Below are positions 28,491 through 41,036 of a stretch of DNA of 64,000 nucleotides, one piece after another. Made by a program: the position numbers and the translations under genes. Numbering within the stretch: the stretch's first letter is position 1; each line of letters starts with the position of its first letter. Source of the DNA: JAMXLO01 sp963749575 (GTDB lineage: Bacteria; Pseudomonadota; Alphaproteobacteria; Acetobacterales; Acetobacteraceae); contig CAVVNM010000015.1 of assembly GCA_963749575.1 (NCBI GenBank), positions 62,001 through 126,000 of the forward strand, written 5' to 3'. The notes under the pieces were generated by a model, which saw only the letters and a program-made list of their open reading frames with translations, was not told where the DNA came from and ran no database searches.

Positions 28491-29777
28491 CTACTGGATG
28501 TCGAAGTGCCGAACATAGCCGTGGAATTTCTCCTGCTCTGCACCGGCGTCGAGGCCATGATCCTCGAAGCGGTAAGCGCGCGGGCCATAGCCGCCGTTCG
28601 GCCGCTGTTTTGCGTACCGATCGACCGCGGCAGCCACGTCAGGTGCCAATGCCAAGCCGAAATGCCGGTAGAGCGCTGCCACCGTGCCCGCGGGATTCGC
28701 CACCAGCGACCTGTGGTGCACGTGGTGGATCGCTTCGGGCAGGCCGGCATCGTCGCCGACCGTCATCATTCGCTGCGTGCCGACCAGCCAGCGGGCGCTT
28801 TCCTGCCTACCGATCTCGTACCGGTCCAATCGACGCGTGAACGGCCGGCGCACCACCTCGGTAAGTTTGGCGACTGACAGCAGCACCTTCACCGGATCGC
28901 GATGCACGAAAACCAACCGGGCATCGGGATACACGGTTCGGATTGCGTCCAGCGCGAACAGATGGTCGGGGCACTTCACCAGCCAGCGCGCTCCAGGTGC
29001 CTGATGCTGCAGGTGCTGCAGGAAACGCCGATGGAACCAGTAGGCCGGCAGGTGACCGGCCAGATCCAGCCAGTGCCGATAGCTCGGGATACGGTAGGTC
29101 GTGTCGAACCGCAGGCTGCGGAAAACATGGGCGGTGATCTCGCTGCATTCCTGTGGCGAGGTGGCGTCGAGCGGGTGCAGCGCGCGGAATTCCGGAGCAA
29201 GACGTTCGAATGTGCGCAACTGACGCGCCACGCGTGCCGGGCGTGCGTCGCGGCCACGGTTGCCCGGATATGGGTATATTGTCTGCCAGACGAGTGGCGC
29301 TCGGTTGCCGGGATCCTGCAGCAACAGCCGGTGCAAAAAGGTTGTACCGCTCCGCGGCAGGCCGGTGATGAAGATCGGACGTTCTATCCGCTGGTGCACG
29401 ATGCCGGGATCGCGCAATTCGGCATCCTGGAAGCGAAGCAGGTTGGTGAGGAACCTGACCGTGTCCCACCGGATCGCCATCCGCCCTACCAGGCTGAGCG
29501 AAGCCTCGTCCGCGCACGCCGACAGGAGCCGCCGCAGCGGATCGCTGAACGCCGTGTCGCCGAACTCGTCAAGCCCGCTGCGCCGGCGAGCCAGCCTCAG
29601 CAGCGTATCCACCTGCAACGGGCGGCGCAGCAGACCGAGCGTGTCTGCTGCATTGTCGGCGAGCGCGAGGACCGAATTCTGCAATGACAAACGCCAACTC
29701 CTTGCGACACGGCCAGGGCGCAGGGCCGTGACGCGATCGAATTCCGATCGGGGTGCACCCGCCACTGCCGGTAACAC
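28491..29777 (-). CDS. Sulfotransferase family protein
   Basis: 428 residues. The 5'-phosphosulfate P-loop ITGLPRSGTTFLHRLLLQDP lies near residue 136, and the 3'-phosphate-binding segment VYPDARLVFVHRDPVKVLLS near 271 completes the PAPS site; KCPDHLFAL sits between. Transfers sulfate from PAPS to an unknown lipid, glycan or small molecule. About 130 N-terminal residues precede the catalytic domain, as in the large bacterial sulfotransferase_3 group. Could modify the polysaccharide made at the left of the window, but nothing links them directly. Confidence 0.83.
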   Translation of the reverse strand: MLPAVAGAPRSEFDRVTALRPGRVARSWRLSLQNSVLALADNAADTLGLLRRPLQVDTLLRLARRRSGLDEFGDTAFSDPLRRLLSACADEASLSLVGRMAIRWDTVRFLTNLLRFQDAELRDPGIVHQRIERPIFITGLPRSGTTFLHRLLLQDPGNRAPLVWQTIYPYPGNRGRDARPARVARQLRTFERLAPEFRALHPLDATSPQECSEITAHVFRSLRFDTTYRIPSYRHWLDLAGHLPAYWFHRRFLQHLQHQAPGARWLVKCPDHLFALDAIRTVYPDARLVFVHRDPVKVLLSVAKLTEVVRRPFTRRLDRYEIGRQESARWLVGTQRMMTVGDDAGLPEAIHHVHHRSLVANPAGTVAALYRHFGLALAPDVAAAVDRYAKQRPNGGYGPRAYRFEDHGLDAGAEQEKFHGYVRHFDIQ

Positions 29778-29892
29778 ATTCTAGCTATCTGCGCGGCTAG
29801 GTTGACCGCCGCGCCGGCCTGAGGATAGGCGTTGCGGTTCGGCACTGGCGTCGCCGGCGCAATTCGCATATCGACGAGATGAGGAATACACC

Positions 29893-30531
29893 ATGTCGTT
29901 TGCCTCGATTGGCCGCCGGCGGTGGTTGCGGGCAGCCCTGGCTTCAGCGGCCGCCGTGCTCGCGGTGGTGCGGGCGGTGGCGGACCCCGCGGCGATAGCG
30001 CCGATCCGGGACCTCTGCGACAGCCTGCTGACCATCATGCGGGCCGGCCGCTCCACGCCATTCCCGCAACGTTTTGCCACACTGTCCCCGGCCATCGAGC
30101 GTGCCTTCGACCTGGCCGCGATCCTGCAACTGTCGGTCGGCCCGGCTTGGTCCAGCCTCAGCCCCGACCAGCAGGCGACCCTGTCGACCGCGTTCCGCCG
30201 CTACACGATCGCCAACTATGTCAACAGTTTCGACAACTATAGCGGCCAGCACTTCGACGTACTGCCGGATACCAAGGTGCTGCCGAACGGCGAGCAGTTG
30301 ACGCAGACCCGGATCGTCTCGTCATCCGGCGAATCTCACGCGCTCGACTACGTGATGCGCCAGGAGGGCGGAACCTGGAAGGCGGTCGATGTACTGGCCG
30401 ACGGCTCGATCAGCCGCGTTGCGGTGCAGCGCTCCGACTTTCGCCGACTGGTCTCGCGCGGCGGCGCCGAGGCGCTGATCGAAAGCCTGAACCACAAGAC
30501 CAACGACCTGTCGGGCGGCGCGCTGTCGTAG
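29893..30531 (+). CDS. MlaC/Ttg2D-family periplasmic lipid-binding protein (HpnM-like)
   Basis: 212 residues. Export signal with Arg cluster (RRRWLRAALASAAAVLAVVR). The mature domain has IERAFDLAAILQLSVGPAW, YTIANYVNSFDNYSGQHFDV and GTWKAVDVLADGSISRVAVQ, the MlaC fold signature. Carries phospholipid or hopanoid intermediates between membranes. The wording of the middle motif fits the hopanoid-associated HpnM branch, but no other hpn or mla gene is nearby, so this remains tentative. Confidence 0.78.
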   Translation: MSFASIGRRRWLRAALASAAAVLAVVRAVADPAAIAPIRDLCDSLLTIMRAGRSTPFPQRFATLSPAIERAFDLAAILQLSVGPAWSSLSPDQQATLSTAFRRYTIANYVNSFDNYSGQHFDVLPDTKVLPNGEQLTQTRIVSSSGESHALDYVMRQEGGTWKAVDVLADGSISRVAVQRSDFRRLVSRGGAEALIESLNHKTNDLSGGALS

Positions 30532-30534
30532 CGG

Positions 30535-31587
30535 TCAGACAGTCGCCACCGGTGTCGCCGGTGAGCCGACCGCACCGGGCAGACGCAGCGGCGGGCCGGT
30601 GAACAGGAAGCGGCTGCGGTGGTTGGCACGCAGCCAGTCGGCGAGCTCGGTAAGATAGAACATCTCGCCGAGATAGCAGCCCAGCTTGAACAGGCAGTGT
30701 GCGTGCAGCGGCAGGGTGGCGCAGACGTCGTCCAGACAGGGCCGCGCCGGCATCGACTCGACCGCGAAGTTGTCCGAGATCAGTGCGACCGCGCCGCTGT
30801 CGGTCACCCACTGCTGCAACTTCTGGTCACGGCCGTCTAGACCAACGGTACCGGCCATCAGCCGCTCGCGGTCGGGCCGCTTGTTCATTTCCAGCAGCAT
30901 CTCCGCGAAGCCGGTGCGGAACAGCACGAAGTCACCTGGTTCGACGATGACTTCATCTTTGCGCATCACCTCCATCAGTTCGTCATAGCTGACCATGTGG
31001 CCGATGCGGCCGAAATGCGCCTCCAGGTCGATCAGCACGCCGCGGCCCTGCATGCAGCACTCCGCCATGTTCTGCACGCCAAGATGCCGCGCTCCCTGCG
31101 GTTCATCACACGGCGTCATGTTGCCCTGCGCGTCGTAATAGGCAGGCCCGATGATGTCGCGGCCGGCGCGGTAGCCATTGTAGAACACGTCCTCCGCGCG
31201 GCCGTCGCCATCGGCGTCGAACATCTGGCCGACATGGGCGAGGCTGTCCCACTGCGTCGAGTACTGCAGCGTCAGCAGCACCTGATCATCGCAGACGATG
31301 TCGGTCGCGGTGGGGTCGTCGCAGCGCAGCGGGTAGTTCATGTTGGGTCGGTCACCGCGCATGGTGGGCTTCAGCACCGGCGGATGACGGCGCGGCGAGA
31401 GGATGGCGCCGCCGGGGTAATCGAGCGGCAGCGACAGGCAGAAGGTTTTTCCCACCTTCACCTCGGCGATGCCTTGCAGCACCTTCGCCGGCGTCAGGAG
31501 ATTGAGGCGGCCGCGTTCGTCATCGGCCCCGAAATCGCCCCAGGTGGAACCGGCGGGTCGATTGGTCCAGCGTGGGTTGTCTGCCAT
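30535..31587 (-). CDS. Cyclase-family (kynurenine-formamidase-like) hydrolase
   Basis: 350 residues from the ATG at 31587, preceded by an AAGGA site; open codons further upstream are not coding. WGDFGADDERGRLNLLTPAK opens the protein; STQWDSLAHVGQMFD replaces the usual metal-binding His-x-Gly-Thr-His-x-Asp of small formamidases. FVLFRTGFAEM and ALISDNFAVESMP follow. This long subgroup is common beside aromatic-degradation genes; the reaction is not established. Only three bases separate its stop from the convergent MlaC-like gene. Confidence 0.78.
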   Translation of the reverse strand: MADNPRWTNRPAGSTWGDFGADDERGRLNLLTPAKVLQGIAEVKVGKTFCLSLPLDYPGGAILSPRRHPPVLKPTMRGDRPNMNYPLRCDDPTATDIVCDDQVLLTLQYSTQWDSLAHVGQMFDADGDGRAEDVFYNGYRAGRDIIGPAYYDAQGNMTPCDEPQGARHLGVQNMAECCMQGRGVLIDLEAHFGRIGHMVSYDELMEVMRKDEVIVEPGDFVLFRTGFAEMLLEMNKRPDRERLMAGTVGLDGRDQKLQQWVTDSGAVALISDNFAVESMPARPCLDDVCATLPLHAHCLFKLGCYLGEMFYLTELADWLRANHRSRFLFTGPPLRLPGAVGSPATPVATV

Positions 31588-31886
31588 GGGTGTTGTCCTT
31601 GCATCTGGTCGCTGGTTTTGCAGCCAAGCTGCGAAGCTCCGTGGGCTCGAGGTGGTCAGGCTTTCAGCAATTTGCGCTTGGCACAATCGGCGGGTGGTAG
31701 GCCAACGCCCACATCTCGCCTGTTGCGGTCGCAGGGCAGGGGTCGCTGCCGAGCCGACAGCGCATGGCAGAACCGGCACTGTCGGGTTACCGCGGAGCAG
31801 CGGTTGACGCTGGTGAGGAACGGCTGGCGCACGGGGCGTGGATCGCCTCGTCGCCATGCTCGACCCGGTGATAACTGGCCCTGCTG
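31588..31886. other. Intergenic stretch, 299 bases, nothing recognised
   Basis: Lies between the cyclase-family gene start and the kinase gene end, both minus strand. Expected to hold the promoter of the cyclase gene. No RNA, repeat or small gene with coding character was found. Confidence 0.4.
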
Positions 31887-35137
<3,251 letters not shown>

Positions 35138-35179
35138 CGGGACCTCCGTCTGGATGGCGCAAAGCAGCAAGGCGTTGCG

Positions 35180-35725
35180 CTATAGCATCTTACCCCGTGC
35201 GCAGTCGAACCAAGCCTGCCCCTGCGCATCCGAAGCGCTGATGACAAGGGAAACGATCAGTTGCGCCGACGCGCCCACCTCGAGCACGCCGCCGCTCAGC
35301 AGCACGAGGACCCGGCTGAGCGCAGCTTCGTCCGATCCGAGCGGAACCGCGATCTGACGCGCTGCGGTCTGGCGGGCGGCGGCCTGCCAGGCACCCGCCG
35401 GTCCGGTGAAGCGAAGCGGGACGCTGGCCAATCCATGAGCCGGAGAAGCCAGCGAGACGACGAGTTGAATCGGCGCGTCGCGGCGGACGGTAATCAGCAG
35501 TGACGTGCCGGCCGCTGCGGCGACCGCGGCACACTCGTCACCGCTGGTATTGAACGCCCAATTGGTCCGGACCATCCCGCTCGGCGCATGGCGAACCAGC
35601 GGAGGCACCGCCGGCACCGATGCCTCCCGCCTTCCGTCGTCAGGCGGTGTCGGAGCCGGCACGCAGCCGGCCAAAAGCAGCACCGGAGCCAATACGGCTC
35701 CGATGCAGATATTCAAGGTTCGCAC
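35180..35725 (-). CDS. Putative lipoprotein
   Basis: About 181 residues from a GTG at 35725 (TTG 35731 and GTG 35728 also possible). Signal NICIGAVLAPVLLLAGC with lipobox LAGC. The mature part is Pro-rich at first, then beta-rich (GTSLLITVRRDAPIQLVVSL, LVLLSGGVLEVGASAQLIVS), with a Cys near each end (DECAAV, FDCARG). No known domain. Sits between the hybrid kinase and the first OmpA-like gene on the same strand, so it could share a transcript with either. Confidence 0.6.
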   Translation of the reverse strand: MRTLNICIGAVLAPVLLLAGCVPAPTPPDDGRREASVPAVPPLVRHAPSGMVRTNWAFNTSGDECAAVAAAAGTSLLITVRRDAPIQLVVSLASPAHGLASVPLRFTGPAGAWQAAARQTAARQIAVPLGSDEAALSRVLVLLSGGVLEVGASAQLIVSLVISASDAQGQAWFDCARGKML

Positions 35726-35744
35726 CACCAATGGCGGCGATCCA

Positions 35745-36807
35745 TCAGCGGATGATGATCTCGACCCGGCGGTTCTGCGGCTCACGAACCCCCGGGCCAG
35801 TGGGCACGAGCAGATGCGTGTCGCCGAAGCCTTGGATGGTGATGGCAGTCTGTGGCACGCCGTCCTTGATCAGTTCGGTCTGCACCGCGTGAGCACGGCG
35901 CACCGAGAGATCAAGGTTGTACTTCGGCGTGCCCGAGGTATCGGTGTAACCGTTAACCTCGATTCGCGTGTACTGGACCCGCGTGGAGTTGTCGGCCGCC
36001 TCCTTGACGATCTGCCGCGCGCGATCGGTGAGCGTCGCCTTGTCCCAGTCGAAGAACACCAGATAGGAACGTGCCGCCGCGGGGGCGGGAGCGGGCTGTG
36101 CGGCCGGCGCGGCAACTGGAGCCGCCACATTGAACGCATACCGCACCCCGAGCAGGAAGCTGTGATTGTATTGGTTCTCGAGCTTGAGCGAAGCGGGGAC
36201 CAGCGACGGCGAGCCCGCCGCTACCCGAGTGGCGGCGAAACTCTCGCTGCCTGGCACACCGAAGAAACGGTATTCCGCCGTGAGCGACAGGCCAGGAACG
36301 CCCGGGATTGGGAATGACAGCCCGCCAATCGCCTGAAACGCGAAGTTTCCTTCGGTCTGGCCGAGGTTTCCATTGAACAATGGAAAACCGACCGGCGTGA
36401 AGCCGCCCTGGCGCGACAGGTGGGTCCATGCATAGCCGACCCCGCCGCCGATGTAGGGATAAATCCACGGCACCCCGACATCGATATCGAACAGCACGTT
36501 GGCAAGGACACCATAGGTCTGGACCGATCCGCTGGAACTGAACGCAGTCGCTGCCCGGCCGAGATCAGCCTGCCGGTAGTTGCCTTCCAATTCGAAGCGG
36601 AACCCATTCCCCAGCGCGTAGCCAACGCTGCCCAGCCCGACGAATCCGCCATTCGGTTGCAACTGTCCTCCGCCGGACAGCGGATAGTTCTCCGGCAGAT
36701 TATAGCCCGGCCCCCGCGCCAATATAGAGCCCGTGGAACGGTTGCGCCTCGGCGACGAGGGGCGTGCCAAGCAGAGCGATCACCAGCGCCAGACTGCGGA
36801 ATCGCAT
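35745..36807 (-). CDS. OmpA-family outer membrane protein, paralog 1 (frame interrupted near start)
   Basis: About 353 residues. Signal peptide from the ATG at 36807 (MRFRSLALVIALLGTPLVAE), then FHGLYIGAGAG, where the frame breaks near 36718 and resumes as GYNLPENYPLSGGGQL. An eight-stranded-type barrel (GNGFRFELEGNYRQ, FDIDVGVPWIYPYIGGGVGY) is followed by a Pro/Ala linker and a C-terminal OmpA peptidoglycan-binding domain: FFDWDKATLTDRARQIVKEA, NGYTDTSGTPKYN, RRVEIIIR. Anchors the outer membrane to peptidoglycan. AGGAGG is only one or two bases from the ATG, unusually tight. Confidence 0.85.
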
Positions 36808-36834
36808 ACCTCCTGTCCTCCTCCGACCCGGACG

Positions 36835-36858
36835 AAAAGGGGCGCCTCGCGGCGCCCC
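36835..36858 (-). terminator. Intrinsic terminator after OmpA paralog 2
   Basis: On the minus strand a perfect GGGGCGCC-GCGA-GGCGCCCC hairpin is followed directly by TTTT. It lies about 30 bases after the stop of the upstream porin gene and before the start of paralog 1, so the tandem porins are separate transcription units. Confidence 0.8.
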
Positions 36859-36888
36859 GATCCGTTGTCGTCACAAGCCCGCGGGAGA

Positions 36889-38095
36889 TCAGCGGATGAT
36901 GATCTCGACGCGGCGGTTCTGCGGCTCGCGCACACCCGGGCCGGTCGGCACCAGCAGGTGAGCAGGATCGTCGCCGAACCCCTTCGTGGTAATCGCGTTC
37001 GCTGGCACGCCGTCCTTGATCAGCTCGGCCTTGACCGCGTTGGCGCGACGGATCGAAAGACCCAGGTTGTACTTCGGCGTGCCGGAGGTGTCGGTGTAGC
37101 CGTTCACCTCGATCCGCGTGTACTGCACGTTGGTCGAGTTCGTCCGCCGCTTCCCTGATGATCTGGCGCGCGCGATCGGTAAGCGAGTACTTGTCCCAAT
37201 CGAAGAACACCAGGTACGAGCGGGCCGGAGCCGCAGCCGGGATCGGCGCTGGTGCGGGCGGCGGCGGCGGCGCGACACCGAAGTTATAGCGCAGACCCAC
37301 CAAGATGGTGTGGTTATAGGTCGATCCGAGACTGATCGAACTCGGAAGCACTGCAGTGAGTGCTCGGTGCTGTGCTGACCGCCAAGGTCTGGCCGTTGTA
37401 CGTGCGTGTTCCGGTGGTGCCGAAGAAGCGATACTCGAGCGTCGCCGCGAGGCCAGGCATCTGAGCCAGCGGGAACGCTGCACCGAGAATCGCCTGGTAG
37501 GCGAACGACCCCTCCGTGCTCTCGCCGGAGGTGCGGAGCTCCACCCGGAGGGAACGTCGTGGCTGGCGTTGTTAACGTCGTTGTTAGCGCGAGCTGATTG
37601 GTGGCGCTCCACTTCTCATTGATGCCGGCGTAGCCGACACCAACGCCGATATACGGTACGACCCACGGCGCTACGCCATTGAAGTCGTACAGCACGTTGA
37701 CCATGCCGCCGAACTTCTGCTCGGTGGTTCCGCCGTTGAACCCGCCAGCGAAGGCATTGCCGCCGCCGCCCGGGACGCCGAGGAAGGCACCGGACAAGCC
37801 ACTGGAGTGGTTGTTGCGGTAGTTGCCTTCAATCTCGGCGCGGAGCCCGTTGCCGAAACCCCAGCCCAGAGAGACCACACCCGCAAAGCCGGTGCTGCCG
37901 TTCAGGTGAGAAGTGCTGTGTCAGTCCACCGAGCCCAAAGAGATTCGGCCCGACATTGAAGCTCTTGACATCCTCTTGTGACGTGATGTTCACGCCGACA
38001 CCAGCGCCGAGATAGAGCCCGGTAACCGGCTGCGCACTCGCCGCAAAGGGCGTGGCCAGTACGGTCGCCGCCAGGAGTGCACTCCGAAGCTGCAT
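36889..38095 (-). CDS. OmpA-family outer membrane protein, paralog 2 (multiple frame breaks)
   Basis: About 400 residues if repaired. Signal MQLRSALLAATVLATPFAAS from the ATG at 38095 with a GGAG site. Barrel (GVGVNITSQEDVKSFNVGPN, WGFGNGLRAEIEGNYRNNH, FAYQAILGAAFPLAQMPGLA, YNHTILVGLRYNFGV), Pro-rich linker, and OmpA domain with FFDWDKYSLTDRARQIIREA, NGYTDTSGTPKYNL and RRVEIIIR. These pieces lie in different frames, with breaks near 37890, 37550, 37340 and 37140. The OmpA domain is very similar to paralog 1, including GTPKYN and EIIIR, so the pair arose by tandem duplication. Confidence 0.8.
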
Positions 38096-38272
38096 TTGCC
38101 TTCTCCTCGTTTGCCGGCGCCAGTTCTGCGCGCGGTGGTACCCGTGGACGCACACAACGCCCTTTCGCTGATCCAACCATAACCCAATGCGCGCCGATAA
38201 CGCGAGGGGGTGCAAAGGTTTTTGGGCACAGTGTGGCGCTTTGGCAACAGGCACGGCACACACGCCACAGAG

Positions 38273-38368
38273 TGGCGGAAGAGAGCAGGAGTCGAACCCA
38301 CCCGGAGCCGCCAAGCAGCCCCCACCGGCTTTGAAGGCCGGCCGGCCCACCGGAGCCGCTTCTCCTCC
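38273..38368 (-). tRNA. selC: tRNA-Sec (anticodon UCA)
   Basis: Ninety-six bases including an encoded CCA. Acceptor stem of eight pairs, GGAGGAGA with TCTCTTCC (one G-T). Anticodon arm CCGGC-CTTCAAA-GCCGG places TCA in the loop. Long variable arm around GGGGGCTGC-TTG-GCGGCTCC. T-loop TTCGACT and 3' end G-CCA. The overall layout and length match bacterial selenocysteine tRNAs rather than tRNA-Ser or suppressors. Starts one base after the end of selA on the same strand, which makes the call very firm. Confidence 0.93.
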
Positions 38369-38369
38369 A

Positions 38370-39740
38370 TTAACGAGTATCGGCCGCCGCGCGCAACTGG
38401 GCAATGAACGTCGCCTCGTCGGCCGCTTCCAGGCAGCGGCAGTCCAGCCACAGGCGGCCTTCGGCGAGTCGGCCGATCACCGGACGCGGCAACTGGCGCA
38501 GCCATGCAGACAGCGAATCCAGTGCCTTGCCGCCGACCGTGACGGCATGAGACGGCAATAGATCAACCGGCAGGGCGCCTGAGCCGATCTGGCTGCGGCA
38601 CGCCTCCACCGCGACTGGCCGATCCGGCCATACCGATCGGACATGCACCGCCACGCGTTCGGCCGTGGCCCGCGTCTCCAATGCCGGCCGCGTCAGCAGC
38701 CGCAGCGTCGGCAGCCGTTCCGCCAGCCGGTCCGGGTTCAGATAAAGCAGCAGCACCTGCTCCAGCGCCGCCAGCCGCGCCTTATCCAGGCGGAGCGCCC
38801 GCTTCAGCGGATTCGCGTTCATCCGCTTTATCAACTCCGCGCGACCAACGACCAACCCCGCCTGGGGGCCACCCAGCAGCTTGTCGCCCGAGAAGCTGAC
38901 GAGGTCCGCACCCGCGGCCAGCAACTCCTGCGGTGTCGGCTCATGCGGCAGTCCCCACACGGCCAGATCGACCAGGCTGCCGCTGCCGAGGTCCTCCACC
39001 ATGGGCAGCGCCGCTGCATGGGCGATTGCCGCCAGTTCGGCCGGCGGCACCGCGGCGGTGAAGCCGGCAATTGCGTAGTTGGCCTGATGCACCCGCATCA
39101 GCAGCGCCGTCTCGGGCCCGATCGCGGCGCTGAAGTCGCGGGAGTGGGTGCGGTTGGTGGTGCCGACCTCGCGCAGCACCGCACCGGCGCGGGCCATGAT
39201 CTCCGGAATGCGGAACGCACCGCCGATCTCGATCAGCTCGCCGCGGGAGACCGCTACCTCGCGGCCGAGCGCCAGCGTATTGAGGATCAGCAGCACCGCC
39301 GCGGCGTTGTTGTTGACCACGGTCGCCGCCTCGGCGCCGGTGATCTCGCGCAACAGGCGGGCGACGTGCTCGTCGCGCTCGCCGCGCTGCCCGGTGGCGA
39401 GGTCGAATTCCAGTGTGGTGGCGGACGCGAACGCTTCTGCGGCCGCGGCGGCGGCAGCCTGTGGCAGCGGCGCACGGCCGAGGTTGGTGTGCAGCACGGT
39501 GCCGGTCAGGTTGAACACGGGACGCTGCGAGGTGGCGAAGCGGCGAGCCAAATTGTCCGCCGTCGCATCCAGGATGGCGGCGGGTAATGTCGGGAAGGCG
39601 CGCGCGGCACGGCAGGCGGCCAATTCGGCACGCAGCGCGGCGGCGGTGGCCGTGCGGCCAAACTGCGCGATCATCGCCTCGCCCGCCGGCATGCGCAGCA
39701 AGGCGTCGAGCGAAGGCAGCGGGCTGGTGGAATCCGGCAT
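38370..39740 (-). CDS. selA: L-seryl-tRNA(Sec) selenium transferase
   Basis: 456 residues, family length. N-terminal domain SLDALLRMPAGEAMIAQFGR, then NLTGTVLHTNLGRAPLPQAA, VNNNAAAVLLILNTLA, and PLP-Lys site DLVSFSGDKLLGGPQAGLVV. Converts Ser-tRNA(Sec) to Sec-tRNA(Sec) using selenophosphate. The tRNA-Sec gene follows immediately on the same strand, so synthesis enzyme and substrate tRNA may be co-transcribed. selB and selD, usual partners, are not in the window. The start is only 21 bases from a divergent GNAT gene. Confidence 0.95.
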   Translation of the reverse strand: MPDSTSPLPSLDALLRMPAGEAMIAQFGRTATAAALRAELAACRAARAFPTLPAAILDATADNLARRFATSQRPVFNLTGTVLHTNLGRAPLPQAAAAAAAEAFASATTLEFDLATGQRGERDEHVARLLREITGAEAATVVNNNAAAVLLILNTLALGREVAVSRGELIEIGGAFRIPEIMARAGAVLREVGTTNRTHSRDFSAAIGPETALLMRVHQANYAIAGFTAAVPPAELAAIAHAAALPMVEDLGSGSLVDLAVWGLPHEPTPQELLAAGADLVSFSGDKLLGGPQAGLVVGRAELIKRMNANPLKRALRLDKARLAALEQVLLLYLNPDRLAERLPTLRLLTRPALETRATAERVAVHVRSVWPDRPVAVEACRSQIGSGALPVDLLPSHAVTVGGKALDSLSAWLRQLPRPVIGRLAEGRLWLDCRCLEAADEATFIAQLRAAADTR

Positions 39741-39761
39741 GACGGCGCCATGCTAGGGCGC

Positions 39762-40271
39762 ATGGGCACGACATTCGAGATACCGACACTGGCCACCGAC
39801 CGATTGACACTGCGGGCCTTTCACGACGCCGATCTCGATGCGGTCGCCGCCATGCAGGCAAATCCCGAGGTGCGTCGGTTCCTTGGCGGGAACCTGCTGA
39901 CCCGCGCGGAGTCATGGTCGCTGATGGAACGGGTCCTGGGTCAGTGGGCGCTGCGCGGATATGGCATGTTCGCGATCGAGGTCGGTGGACATTGCGCCGG
40001 CTGGGCCGGCGTGCTGCATCCATTGGAATGGCCGGAGCCGGAGTTGGCGTATTCGCTCGATCAGCCGTTCTGGGGGCGCGGCATCGCTACCGAAGCGGTT
40101 GGCGCCGCGCGTACCTGGGCATTCGCCAGGCTCGACGTTGCCCGGCTGGCCAGCTTCATCATGCCGGGAAACGTGCGGTCGGCTCGCGTGGCGCAGAAGC
40201 TTGGCGCGGTGCGCGATGGCACGACTACAATTCGTGGATTCGCTGTTGATTGGTGGGTGCATCGGAAATGA
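39762..40271 (+). CDS. GNAT-family N-acetyltransferase (RimJ/RimL-like)
   Basis: 169 residues from the ATG at 39762; an ATG at 39750 is also in frame. LATDRLTLRAFHDADLDAVA is the typical RimJ-like start, with the acetyl-CoA site ELAYSLDQPFWGRGIATEAV and NVRSARVAQKLGA. Acetylates an amine of a protein, antibiotic or small molecule. The stop overlaps the N-formylglutamate amidohydrolase start (ATGA), so the two are coupled. Confidence 0.82.
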   Translation: MGTTFEIPTLATDRLTLRAFHDADLDAVAAMQANPEVRRFLGGNLLTRAESWSLMERVLGQWALRGYGMFAIEVGGHCAGWAGVLHPLEWPEPELAYSLDQPFWGRGIATEAVGAARTWAFARLDVARLASFIMPGNVRSARVAQKLGAVRDGTTTIRGFAVDWWVHRK

Positions 40272-41036
40272 CCGCACTGTTGGCGCCGTACGAACCCTCA
40301 CCGGTGCGCGTGCTGCGCGAGAACGGACCTTCGGCGCTGTTCCTCACCGCCGATCATGCCGGACGAACGATCCCGCGCGGCCTAGGCCGGCTCGGCCTGC
40401 CGGATCGCGAACTGGAGCGCCATATCGCCTGGGACATCGGCATCGCCGGGGTCACCGAACGCCTGTCGGCGGCACTGGATGCCACCGCGGTGCTGCAGAC
40501 CTATTCGCGTCTCGTCATCGACTGCAATCGCGATCCGGAGGTACCGAGTTCGATCCCGGAGGTAAGCGAGACGACGGAGATTCCGGGCAATAGCGGAGCT
40601 GTCGGCCGAGCAGCGTGCGGCGCGGCGGCAGGCGATCTTCGAGCCATATCACGCCCAGATCGAGGCCCTGCTGGATGCGCGCCAGGTCGAGGGCCGGCGC
40701 ACCGTGTACATCGCGATGCACAGCTTCACGCCGGTGTTCAAGGGTGAATCGCGGGCGATGGAGGTCGGCGTGCTGTACAATCGCGACGCGCGGCTGGCCG
40801 CGACGATGCTGGACCTGCTGCGAGCCGAGGGCGATCTGACGGTGGGCGATAACGCGCCCTATGCGGTGAGCGATGTCACCGACTACGGCGTGCCGGTGCA
40901 CGCCGAGCGGCGCGGCCTGGCGCACCTGGAGATCGAGATCCGCCAGGATCTGATCGCGGATGAAGTGGGGCAGGCTGCCTGGGCGGCGCGGTTCGAGCGA
41001 TTGCTGCCGGCGGCGGTGGGACGCCTGTCGTGCTGA
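40268..41036 (+). CDS. N-formylglutamate amidohydrolase family protein (frame interrupted)
   Basis: About 255 residues when joined. ALFLTADHAGRTIPRGLGRL, HIAWDIGIAGVTERLS and YSRLVIDCNRDPEVPSSIPE are the family signatures. Near 40600 the frame shifts and continues as LSAEQRAARRQAIFEPYHAQ and YIAMHSFTPVFKGESRAMEV. Hydrolyses an N-formyl or similar amide of a glutamate-type product, usually at the end of histidine breakdown; here it may act on another amide. Overlaps GNAT upstream and isochorismatase downstream. Confidence 0.82.
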
